In this document: piece after piece, positions 1-4,103 of the stretch
How positions within the stretch are numbered: position 1 is the first letter of the stretch
How the letters are laid out: each line of letters begins with the position of its first letter
Assembly (NCBI GenBank): GCA_012513395.1
Contig: JAAZCH010000282.1
Span: 1 to 5,406, forward strand
DNA: 5,406 nucleotides
Direction: 5' to 3'
Origin: Tissierellia bacterium
GTDB taxonomy: Bacteria > Bacillota_A > Clostridia > Tissierellales > Peptoniphilaceae
Notes under the pieces: generated by a model
Databases searched by the model: none
What the model saw: only the letters and a program-made list of their open reading frames with translations
What the model was told of the DNA's origin: nothing
Program-made: the position numbers and the translations under genes

Positions 1-373
1 ACCTCTCTATAGCTTTTTTAAAAGCTAAGTCCATGACCTTAGTATCCTTGGCTTGAAAGAATACAGAGTATAGTCCTGATTCCTTGTTCCTCATAACAGA
101 AAAATTTACACCATACCTATTTAGCTGCTTCTTTAGTTCTTTGACCTCCCCTTTCTGTAAATCAATGTTTTCTAGTTGACCCTTCTTTACCATATCCTTG
201 AGCTTTCTTGAATTAGTTTTTCTTTTTTCATTAAGATAGTCTGCAAGTGGCTGGCTTTTTTCAGCAGCATCTTCCATAATCTTTTTCATTGCTTTTAAGA
301 TAGCTTTTGCAGAATACTGAGCAACCTTAATTTCAATATTTATTGCTTTATTATTGACATCATCATTTACCAT
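1..373 (-). CDS. pcfB: PcfB-family (DUF3801) conjugation protein, 3' end cut by window edge
   Basis: An open frame of 124 codons runs from ATG at 373 off the left edge, so only the N-terminal part is seen. AAAGGAGGT lies eight bases before the ATG and fixes the start. The protein begins MVNDDVNNKAINIEIKVAQY, followed by a Lys-rich helical stretch. Residues ~88-124 contain LNRYGVNFSV and LYSVFFQAKD followed by a helix. This matches my memory of the DUF3801/PcfB pattern (RKYGxxYxVxKD, YLVFFKxxDxxxxxxAF). In Gram-positive conjugative elements this gene usually lies just before the VirD4/PcfC coupling-protein gene, and PcfB is thought to help load the relaxosome. The coupling protein would therefore be expected just beyond the left edge. 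An intrinsic terminator sits in the leader (407-436). The family call rests on pattern memory, not a search. Confidence 0.72.
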   Translation of the reverse strand, partial: MVNDDVNNKAINIEIKVAQYSAKAILKAMKKIMEDAAEKSQPLADYLNEKRKTNSRKLKDMVKKGQLENIDLQKGEVKELKKQLNRYGVNFSVMRNKESGLYSVFFQAKDTKVMDLAFKKAIER

Positions 374-400
374 CTAGGTAACCTCCTTTCTGAGGGAAAT

Positions 401-436
401 AAAAAAAGCGGCCCAGATTTTTAGGTCTGAACCGCT
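401..436 (-). terminator. Intrinsic terminator in the leader of the pcfB-type gene
   Basis: Read on the minus strand, AGCGGTTCAGA (436-426) and TCTGGGCCGCT (417-407) form an 11-bp stem around an 8-base loop, followed by seven T (407-401). Two of the pairs are G-T wobbles that exist only on the minus strand, where the stem is continuous. On the plus strand those positions are mismatches. It is therefore a minus-strand terminator. It ends transcripts of the small-gene group to its right, and it also lies only 28 bases before the pcfB-type start. That leaves no room for a promoter after it. Confidence 0.85.
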
Positions 437-482
437 AAGATTTGTGGATTTATTAAATTAAGTCATATGATAGAAATTATGC

Positions 483-511
483 ATTATATAAATCATATAA
501 CAAATAGTTAA
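483..511 (-). promoter_or_regulatory. Sigma-A-type promoter ahead of the terminator and pcfB-type gene
   Basis: On the minus strand TTAACT (511-506) and a perfect TATAAT (488-483) are separated by exactly 17 bases. The -35 box starts just after the stop codon of the small membrane gene (514-516). Transcription would begin near 475 and meet the terminator hairpin about 40 bases later. The product would be a short terminated leader unless transcription reads through into the pcfB-type gene. Confidence 0.6.
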
Positions 512-513
512 AT

Positions 514-675
514 TTACTTCTTATTATTTCTTTTAATTTCAATCATGATAAATGTTCCCATTGTTGCAACTGCTAAGATACTACCTAATTCTGTAAAGCC
601 ATTCATAAAATCAAGACCAAAAGATGCCCCAATCCACCCAACGATTATAGTTGCTATAATTGCTAAAACTAACAT
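514..675 (-). CDS. Small two-helix membrane protein, 53 residues, unknown function
   Basis: The start chosen is ATG at 675, because GGAGGG (691-686) lies ten bases ahead of it. Upstream ATG/TTG codons at 693 and 696 would place that ribosome site inside the gene and have none of their own. The product begins MLVLAIIATIIVGWIGASFG and has two hydrophobic segments, residues ~1-20 and ~30-46, joined by a short loop (LDFMNGFTE). It ends in a basic tail (IEIKRNNKK), so it probably sits in the cytoplasmic membrane with the tail inside. It is the last gene before the 401-436 terminator, 72 bases after the CxxC protein gene. I do not recognise a family. It does not look like the Maff2 small membrane proteins of conjugative elements. 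Confidence 0.6.
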   Translation of the reverse strand: MLVLAIIATIIVGWIGASFGLDFMNGFTELGSILAVATMGTFIMIEIKRNNKK

Positions 676-685
676 TTTTTTATTA

Positions 686-691
686 CCCTCC
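686..691 (-). promoter_or_regulatory. Ribosome binding site that sets the start at 675
   Basis: GGAGGG on the minus strand lies ten bases before ATG at 675. It falls inside the longer frame that opens at 696, so the longer frame is unlikely to be the translated one. Confidence 0.65.
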
Positions 692-747
692 ATCAATTTC
701 TATCAATTCAAAATAGGACTGATTTTTACAGTCATTTTTATATAGAA

Positions 748-972
748 TTATCCTTCTTTGATTTCTTTATCCGAATAATCAACTAAGATTTTTCTACACT
801 CTTTGCAAATCCATGATGAAAAAACAAAATCCTTGATTGCATTATTCTCAAGTAAAATTTCCCCTTGTTTTGGATTTAAGGAAACTCTATGCGGTTTTTT
901 TACCCATGCTACTCTATTCATGCCTTGCAAAAATCCTAGTTCCATCTCATTATTACAAACTGGACATCTCAT
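748..972 (-). CDS. Small two-CxxC zinc-ribbon-like protein (DUF6487-like), 74 residues
   Basis: The start is ATG at 972, seven bases after GAGG (983-980). A GTG at 978 is only one base from that site and is rejected. The product begins MRCPVCNNEMELGFLQ. It carries C3-x2-C6 near the N-terminus and C56-x2-C59 (WICKECRKILVDY) near the C-terminus, the usual layout of a split zinc ribbon. The middle, GMNRVAWVKK and GEILLENN, resembles the short DUF6487 proteins of Firmicutes (CPxCxxEMxxGxxxxxxxxxWxxK then GDxLL), whose role is not established. It has no membrane segment. It lies 128 bases after the membrane zinc-ribbon gene and 72 before the two-helix protein. No terminator is seen between them, so the three could share one transcript. 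Confidence 0.7.
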   Translation of the reverse strand: MRCPVCNNEMELGFLQGMNRVAWVKKPHRVSLNPKQGEILLENNAIKDFVFSSWICKECRKILVDYSDKEIKEG

Positions 973-979
973 ATTCACA

Positions 980-983
980 CCTC
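980..983 (-). promoter_or_regulatory. Ribosome binding site that sets the start at 972
   Basis: GAGG on the minus strand lies seven bases before ATG at 972. The alternative GTG at 978 is only one base away, too close to be used. Confidence 0.6.
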
Positions 984-1100
984 ACTTAAATTTCAAATTT
1001 ATTTTGAAACTTTATAATCTAGCTACACATAGTCCTACAGGTATGACACTAAATATAAATACTATGTGGCATATTTCATTTATAGATCAGTTATATAACT

Positions 1101-1340
1101 TTAATTGTCTAGTTTATAGCCACATCCTGGACAATACTTTACCTTTTTCCCTCGAATACTGAGTGATTCATTACATTTTGGACATCTATAAAATACAGCT
1201 TCTATTAAAGCACAAATTATTACTACAACAAGCCCTATATAACCAACGACATTTACTCCAATTGAAGCACCCAGAAGAGTTATAAAAAGACCTATCCCAA
1301 CACCTATTCGTCCAATTTTATAAGACTTTTTGTAGTCCAT
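1101..1340 (-). CDS. Small membrane protein with C-terminal zinc ribbon, 79 residues
   Basis: The start is ATG at 1340 (MDYKKSYKIGRIGVG). GGAGGG (1351-1346) lies five bases before it. A longer frame from 1355 would put this site inside the gene. Two hydrophobic segments (residues ~9-29 and ~31-50) form a probable hairpin in the membrane. Directly after the second comes YRCPKC (C53, C56) and then YCPGCGYKLDN (C70, C73), a C-terminal zinc ribbon that should face the cytoplasm. Many Firmicutes carry short helix-plus-ribbon proteins of this kind with no defined role. It is the first of three small minus-strand genes and has two candidate promoters 70-135 bases upstream. Together with its neighbour it makes two adjacent small CxxC/CxxC proteins, which may be meaningful. 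Confidence 0.68.
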   Translation of the reverse strand: MDYKKSYKIGRIGVGIGLFITLLGASIGVNVVGYIGLVVVIICALIEAVFYRCPKCNESLSIRGKKVKYCPGCGYKLDN

Positions 1341-1345
1341 TATCT

Positions 1346-1351
1346 CCCTCC
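1346..1351 (-). promoter_or_regulatory. Ribosome binding site that sets the start at 1340
   Basis: GGAGGG on the minus strand lies five bases before ATG at 1340 and inside the longer frame that opens at 1355, so the shorter reading is preferred. Confidence 0.7.
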
Positions 1352-1411
1352 ACACATCAAATTTCCTTTACTTTTCTAATAATTGTCTATTTGTTTTCCG
1401 ACTCATTGTTC

Positions 1412-1440
1412 TATATATACGCAACTGATTATCATTTCAA
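1412..1440 (-). promoter_or_regulatory. Possible second promoter P2 for the small-gene group
   Basis: On the minus strand TTGAAA (1440-1435) and TATATA (1417-1412) are 17 bases apart. The -35 box matches five of six consensus bases and the -10 box four. In such AT-rich DNA this is weaker evidence than P1. Confidence 0.4.
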
Positions 1441-1445
1441 ATATA

Positions 1446-1473
1446 ATTATACTGGATAATTATAAATTATCAA
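1446..1473 (-). promoter_or_regulatory. Promoter P1 for the small-gene group
   Basis: On the minus strand TTGATA (1473-1468) and a perfect TATAAT (1451-1446) are separated by 16 bases. It faces the gene at 1340, about 105 bases downstream. A perfect 7-3-7 palindrome (1455-1471) overlaps the -35 box and fills the spacer, so a bound regulator would block polymerase. Confidence 0.6.
1455..1471. promoter_or_regulatory. Palindromic candidate operator in promoter P1
   Basis: GATAATT (1455-1461) and AATTATC (1465-1471) form a perfect inverted repeat with a 3-base centre. The half sites resemble those of Fur-type boxes, but the half-site spacing (TGATAAT, five bases, ATTATC) is not the 7-1-7 arrangement of Fur, so no regulator is assigned. 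Its position between -35 and -10 fits a repressor site. AT-rich DNA makes chance palindromes more likely. Confidence 0.4.
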
Positions 1474-1493
1474 AGAAACATGGCCCTTAACTC

Positions 1494-1543
1494 TCATGCA
1501 CTGCTTACAACAATTATACCTAATTACTCTAAGCAATGCATGA
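1494..1543. repeat. 14-bp near-perfect inverted repeat (stem-loop or recombination-site-like dyad)
   Basis: TCATGCACTGCTTA (1494-1507) and TAAGCAATGCATGA (1530-1543) are inverted repeats with one mismatch, separated by 22 bases. On the minus strand the odd pair is a G-T wobble, so an RNA copied from that strand would form an unbroken 14-bp stem. No T-run follows on the minus strand, so it is not a terminator for the minus genes. The loop contains a TATAAT (minus, 1518-1513) without a good -35 box. Confidence 0.55.
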
Positions 1544-1597
1544 ATTATTTTTAATAAAAGTCTCTGAAACCCTTACTGCTAAAGCGTTAATGCACCC

Positions 1598-1613
1598 TGT
1601 CACTATTATGACA
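1598..1613. repeat. Short dyad TGTCA/TGACA
   Basis: TGTCA (1598-1602) and TGACA (1609-1613) are inverted repeats six bases apart in the non-coding stretch. It could be a protein-binding site or chance. Confidence 0.25.
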
Positions 1614-1749
1614 CGCTCCCCTGTGGCAAAACAAGACCTTTATAAGAAATATACTCCTAACTTTCCAAACCTAAATCCCCCAGTATATTCTAACCTAAAG
1701 GCCCTTATCTGCCTATATTTCATTATATATATAAATCTTTTATTGAAAA

Positions 1750-1780
1750 ATAAAAAACTCTTGAAATTAGAGTTTTTTAT
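1750..1780. terminator. Bidirectional-looking terminator hairpin at the end of relE
   Basis: ATAAAAAACTC (1750-1760) and GAGTTTTTTAT (1770-1780) are perfect inverted repeats around a 9-base loop. Six T close either strand's stem, so it could work in both directions. On the minus strand the first arm is the last codons of the relE remnant, and its stop codon (1769-1767) lies in the loop. The stem is A-T rich and has only three G/C-containing pairs' worth of core, so efficiency may be modest. Confidence 0.65.
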
Positions 1781-1982
1781 AAATATCTTTTCTACGACCT
1801 ATTTCGATTATTAATATCTTAACTTCATCATCATTTATGTCTGCAATTATCCTATAATTGCCTATCCTGTACTTCCAATAATCCTTTAAGCCACCTTTTA
1901 AAGATTTACCAAAATTTCCTGGGTTATTGATATTTTCTAAGTCTTTAGCCATCCAGTTAACTATAATTCTCTGTTGAGTAGC
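1767..1982 (-). pseudogene. relE: RelE/ParE-superfamily toxin, 5'-truncated remnant
   Basis: The frame reads ATQQRIIVNWMAKDLENINN and then NPGNFGKSLKGGLKDYWKYR, IGNYRIIADINDDEVKIL and IEIGRRKDIYKKL. This matches the RelE (StbE-like) mRNA-interferase pattern from about residue 20 onward: ATQxRIIxWM, NPRxxGKxL, WRYRIGDYRIIADI, GHRxDIY. The first ~20 residues, usually ending KKLDK, are absent. A TAG in this frame lies at 1985-1983, and sequence to the right belongs to the IS3 orfB remnant. An ATG exists at 1952 without a ribosome site, four bases after the orfB-frame stop, so weak coupled translation of 61 residues is possible. The usual GHR is GRR here, a further sign of decay or divergence. 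No RelB-type antitoxin gene is visible. A functional toxin is unlikely. Confidence 0.75.
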
Positions 1983-2170
1983 CTATTGCCTCCTTGTTGT
2001 GAAGATCTGAAAGTGTGCATATATAGTTCCATACTTCCTCTTCTGAAACCTTGTTAACTTCAGCCCTTTTATTAATATTATAATATACTAGACTTCTTGG
2101 GACCTTAAATAGTTTACACATTGCGTTAATACTGTATTTATCCCTATTAGATAATATTAGGTCTTTTTTT
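1957..2170 (-). pseudogene. IS3-family orfB, N-terminal fragment fused to relE remnant
   Basis: From the A7 slippery site the frame reads KKDLILSNRDKYSINAMCKL, then FKVPRSLVYYNINKRAEVN. This is the helix-turn-helix region that opens OrfB of IS3/IS150-type transposases (KYSIxAMCxxLxVPRSxxYY). It continues with EEEVWNYI and HNKEA, positions that in intact OrfB lead to NxYGTRKI. Homology stops there, about 60-65 residues in. The last residues (GYSTENYS, stop at 1957-1959) come from relE DNA read in another frame. The DDE catalytic domain is completely missing, so the fragment is inactive. A longer open frame up to 2256 runs through the inserted ~51 bases and is not the natural start. Confidence 0.72.
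2164..2170 (-). other. A7 slippery site for programmed -1 frameshift between orfA and orfB
   Basis: On the minus strand GGGC is followed by AAAAAAAG. The orfA frame reads GGC AAA AAA AGA and the orfB frame AAA AAA GAC, exactly the -1 step that IS3-family elements use to make the OrfAB fusion transposase. Here it is a relic, because orfA has stop codons upstream of it. Confidence 0.65.
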
Positions 2171-2194
2171 GCCCAGTAATAACGCTGCCTGCTT

Positions 2195-2245
2195 TTAAGT
2201 GACTCACTTGGCAATTCATTACCATAGTGGAACCTATCTTTTAGG
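2195..2245 (-). other. About 51-bp in-frame insertion that breaks orfA
   Basis: The orfA frame reads ...LEMENDI up to about 2246, then CPKR-stop followed by more stops, and resumes at 2194 with KQAALLLGKK in the same frame. In intact IS150-like OrfA, ENDI runs directly into LKQAALI(L/M)GKK. About 51 extra bases therefore separate the two. They include a perfect 13-bp palindrome, AAGTGACTCACTT (2197-2209), at the downstream edge. The exact edges are uncertain by a few bases. Confidence 0.6.
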
Positions 2246-2485
2246 GCAAATATCATTTTCCATTTCTAGCTCTTTTAACTTTTTTCTTAGTTCTATTAAT
2301 TCTTTTTGTTCTTCAGTCCTATTGTCATCAATATTGAATGGTTCTGATTCATTATATCTTTTTATCCAGGTGGAAATTATTGATTTAGAAATGCCATACT
2401 CTCTATTCAAATCTGATAAGTATTTACCATTATTATATAGACTAACTAGTTGATTTTTGAATTCTTTTTTATATCTTTTTACCAT
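2234..2485 (-). pseudogene. IS3-family orfA (transposase HTH subunit), interrupted
   Basis: ATG at 2485 follows GGGAGG (2498-2493) by seven bases, so the start is good. The product opens with MVKRYKKEFKNQLVSLYNNG and continues LSDLNREYGISKSIISTWIK, the helix-turn-helix of HTH_Tnp_1 transposase subunits, which binds the element's terminal repeats. A Lys/Glu-rich leucine-zipper-like helix follows (EEQKELIELRKKLKELEMEN), the multimerisation region typical of IS3 OrfA. The frame stops at 2234 after 83 residues because of the ~51-bp insertion. The missing tail, KQAALLLGKK, is still readable at 2194-2165. Only the DNA-binding part could be made, which at most would act as a repressor-like protein. 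Confidence 0.75.
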
Positions 2486-2799
2486 TTTTCTTCCTCCCAG
2501 TTCTTTATATTTTATCTCACTGTTCGGAATTTTGTTGTCCTATTTAGTGTAGACTATCTAATCATTAGAGAGGAAGTTTTAATTAAAGCAGTTTGTAATA
2601 GTACTATCTTTATTAAGTTTTGGTTTTCCCATATATTGAATTAAGGAGAGTAGTTCGATCTTTTCATCTAGTGGTTTGTCCATATTATGCTTGCTGATTT
2701 TATTACAGTTCTTGTCCCTTTGTTATTTTAAAACCTTATAATTTGTAAATAACTAAACTCTTAAATATCGATTATTTTAAATGGATTCCCTATTATCCT
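2486..2799. other. Stretch without an intact gene between the three-gene cluster and IS orfA
   Basis: About 70 bases nearest orfA are the upstream end of the IS element with its ribosome site. From about 2557 to 2799 I find no intact gene, only a 34-codon minus frame (2579-2683) that may be a remnant. No convincing GC-rich hairpin follows the stop of the Gly/Ala-rich gene at 2800, so the end of the three-gene transcript is not located. Confidence 0.5.
2579..2683 (-). pseudogene. Possible 34-residue gene remnant, unrecognised
   Basis: The minus frame opens at ATG 2683 and reads MDKPLDEKIELLSLIQYMGK before ending ...TITNCFN. The reading continues open upstream to a stop near 2728 (QRDKNCNKISKHN before the Met), with no ribosome site at the ATG. 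The amphipathic, protein-like composition (KPLDEKIELLSLIQYM) suggests the tail or middle of a former gene, cut by the IS insertion. I cannot name a family, and a chance frame is possible. Confidence 0.25.
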
Positions 2800-3843
2800 C
2801 TAATAAAATTTATCAGCAATAACTACCTCAGCACTGTTTACAGAAGTTTCAATAGCTTCTTTGTTAATAGTGTTCATGTCTCCGTCTTCCTTAGCCTTTA
2901 GCACTAACTCAACCTTGCACATATTATAAAGCAGACCCACTAAAAGAATGATGTTTTCAGTCAATTTCTTTTCTTCTTTTGTAAATGTATTCCAGTCTTT
3001 GTGGCCTAGCTCATTAACAATGCTTTTCAAACCATTCAAATGCTCTTTGTAAATATCATCTACTTTGGAAAGGGAAGCATAATACATATTAGAAATTTTC
3101 TTCAAATCATCTAAATATGTACAAATAGTGTTTATCTGTTTTTCAGCCTTTTTCATCTGATCCCATGCTTCATCAGCTTTATCTGAAAGCTTTCCACCCG
3201 TAAAGTTGAAGATGATGCCCCCAATCAATAACCCCACGCCTAAAGTAGCTGCACCAAGAACTGCAGTACCTGCGGCAATACCACCACCACCTGCAGCAAT
3301 AGCACCCCCTCCTAATGCAGCTAATGTCGCATTTGTTAATGCTGCTCCACTTAATGTTGCAATCGCTGTTCCAGTAGATGCTGTTCCTAAAGCCATAACT
3401 GCAGCGGTAGTAGCACCAGCAGCCGCAAATCCACCCGCTGCACCTAACCCAGCACCTCCAAGACCTCCAAGCAATACCCCTGCACCAACAGATACCTCTT
3501 TGATTTTCTCACCATTGTACTTCGGTAATATTATACCGTTCTTGGAATATGTTTCAAAAACAGGTCTATTCTTAATCTGCTCGAATATATCAGAGAATTC
3601 ACTAAAGCTGTGAAGAATCTCCAGTTCCAATTTCCCAAGCTTATCCATAGCTGTGCTTGTGCTGTTATTTTCCTTTTCAAACTTTTCTATATTGTCTTCA
3701 TGACAACTCTGAGCTAATTTCACTGTATCATTAGCCTCTTTCATTTTTGCCGCTCCGTGAACTGCCGTTCCTACACCTGCCGCTCCTGCTACAGCCGCCG
3801 CACCTTTCACTGCAAGCGGAATTAACCAAACTGGTAATGGCAT
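2800..3843 (-). CDS. Gly/Ala-rich membrane-inserting protein with helical arms, 347 residues, unknown family
   Basis: ATG at 3843 follows GGGAGG (3856-3851) by seven bases. The ATG at 3849 is only one base from it and is rejected, giving MPLPVWLIPLAVKGAAAVAG. Residues ~2-32 are hydrophobic and Ala/Gly-rich. Residues ~36-95 form a charged helical arm. Residues ~117-215 are almost only Gly, Ala, Val, Leu and Thr with many GxxxG/AxxxG steps (LLGGLGGAGLGAAGGFAAAG, then LGVGLLIGGIIFNF), which looks like packed membrane helices or a glycine zipper. Residues ~218-320 are a second helical, coiled-coil-like arm (DKADEAWDQMKKAEKQINTI). The architecture recalls membrane-perforating or oligomerising proteins, but that is inference from shape alone. 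Databases often label such proteins hypothetical. It lies two bases after the YkgJ-type stop, so the two are translated together. Confidence 0.8.
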   Translation of the reverse strand: MPLPVWLIPLAVKGAAAVAGAAGVGTAVHGAAKMKEANDTVKLAQSCHEDNIEKFEKENNSTSTAMDKLGKLELEILHSFSEFSDIFEQIKNRPVFETYSKNGIILPKYNGEKIKEVSVGAGVLLGGLGGAGLGAAGGFAAAGATTAAVMALGTASTGTAIATLSGAALTNATLAALGGGAIAAGGGGIAAGTAVLGAATLGVGLLIGGIIFNFTGGKLSDKADEAWDQMKKAEKQINTICTYLDDLKKISNMYYASLSKVDDIYKEHLNGLKSIVNELGHKDWNTFTKEEKKLTENIILLVGLLYNMCKVELVLKAKEDGDMNTINKEAIETSVNSAEVVIADKFY

Positions 3844-3845
3844 AA

Positions 3846-4103
3846 TCATTCCTCCCTAATTTTATTTTTTAATATCTCACAGCATATATAGTTTTGATGT
3901 AAAAAATTCTCATAGCTTATTTCATCTTTAAAGAAAACCTCATAGCTATCATCTATTCTGCATATTAAAGGTCGTTCCTCATAGATTGAGCACTTATTAC
4001 CATCTAAATAGCGACATATTCCATCCCCATCATGCATCTCCTTATATATAGAAGATTTGCCTAAGTTCCGGCAGCATTCACCACACATATCACAGCGAAA
4101 CAT
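3846..4103 (-). CDS. YkgJ-type CxxCxxCC cysteine-cluster protein, 85 residues
   Basis: The protein starts MFRCDMCGECCRNLG: C4, C7, C10 and C11 form the CxxCxxCC signature of the YkgJ/UPF0153 family, thought to bind zinc or an Fe-S cluster. The rest of the family pattern follows: DGDGICRYLDGNKCSIYEER and then RPLICRID, giving C30, C38 and C48. An extra pair, C74-C75, lies near the end. At 85 residues it is a compact member. It has no membrane segment, so it is probably cytoplasmic. GGAG (4115-4112) lies eight bases before the ATG. The start shares one base with the stop of the upstream 432-residue gene (TAATG), and its stop is two bases before the next gene. A structural or maturation partner of the two membrane proteins is a reasonable inference. 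Some family members are suggested to modify or load metal on partners, but no activity is assigned here. Confidence 0.85.
   Translation of the reverse strand: MFRCDMCGECCRNLGKSSIYKEMHDGDGICRYLDGNKCSIYEERPLICRIDDSYEVFFKDEISYENFLHQNYICCEILKNKIREE
3851..3856 (-). promoter_or_regulatory. Ribosome binding site that sets the start at 3843
   Basis: GGGAGG on the minus strand is seven bases before ATG at 3843 and one base before ATG at 3849. The site lies within the last codons of the YkgJ-type gene, as expected for coupled genes. Confidence 0.7.

Larger units (their letters stand above)
1341..1766. other. Non-coding stretch with promoters and dyads
   Basis: There is no credible gene in these 426 bases. 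A plus-strand frame of 92 codons (1536-1814) lacks a ribosome site and runs through a terminator hairpin. The right-to-left contents are: half of the hairpin ending relE (1750-1766), a 5-6-5 dyad TGTCA/TGACA (1598-1613), a large near-perfect dyad (1494-1543), two minus-strand promoters (1412-1473) with a palindrome, and the ribosome site of the gene at 1340. The part from 1544 to 1749 could hold remnants of lost DNA. I recognise no RNA family in it. Confidence 0.5.
1983..2556 (-). mobile_element. Remnant of an IS3-family (IS150-like) insertion sequence
   Basis: The element is oriented right to left and keeps its upstream end, orfA and the beginning of orfB. More than 200 codons of orfB, including the integrase core, and the downstream terminal repeat are missing. 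The right boundary near 2556 is a guess from a stretch reading TCTACACTAAATAGGACAA on the minus strand, which resembles ends of IS150-like elements. No target duplication could be confirmed. The left boundary is sharp, where the orfB frame runs straight into relE near 1983. The element cannot transpose by itself. Confidence 0.7.

Noticed and set aside
468..484. Short leader-peptide-like frame (MHNFYHMT) before the terminator
   Set aside because: Its ATG overlaps the -10 box of the promoter, so the transcript would start after it, and no ribosome site precedes it.
707..730. Small hairpin GACTG/CAGTC followed by T-run on the plus strand
   Set aside because: The stem is only five base pairs and no plus-strand gene ends there.
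545..745. Plus-strand open frame of 66 codons
   Set aside because: It is antisense to the two-helix membrane gene, which has a ribosome site and clear hydrophobic pattern.
1026..1068. 8-bp inverted repeat CACATAGT/ACTATGTG with a 27-base gap
   Set aside because: It is short, with a long loop and no T-run or gene end in a useful place; such repeats occur by chance at this base composition.
803..1162. Plus-strand open frame of 119 codons
   Set aside because: It lies antisense to the CxxC protein gene and part of the zinc-ribbon gene, both supported by ribosome sites and cysteine motifs.
1420..1434. Possible Fur box TGATAATCAGTTGCG on the minus strand
   Set aside because: Only the first nine bases fit the 15-base consensus TGATAATNATTATCA; the second half does not match, so it is likely chance.
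1536..1814. Plus-strand open frame of 92 codons
   Set aside because: It has no ribosome binding site, begins inside a dyad arm, and runs through the terminator hairpin into the relE remnant. Its composition is not protein-like at the C-terminal end.
2199..2644. Two plus-strand open frames, rich in Phe and Ser
   Set aside because: Both are antisense to IS orfA and its upstream end, whose helix-turn-helix and zipper motifs identify the minus strand as coding.
3206..3613. Plus-strand open frame of 135 codons, rich in Pro and Ala
   Set aside because: It is the mirror of the Gly/Ala-rich minus gene: GGN/GCN codons read backwards give Pro/Ala codons and few stops. It has no credible ribosome site and overlaps a well-supported gene.
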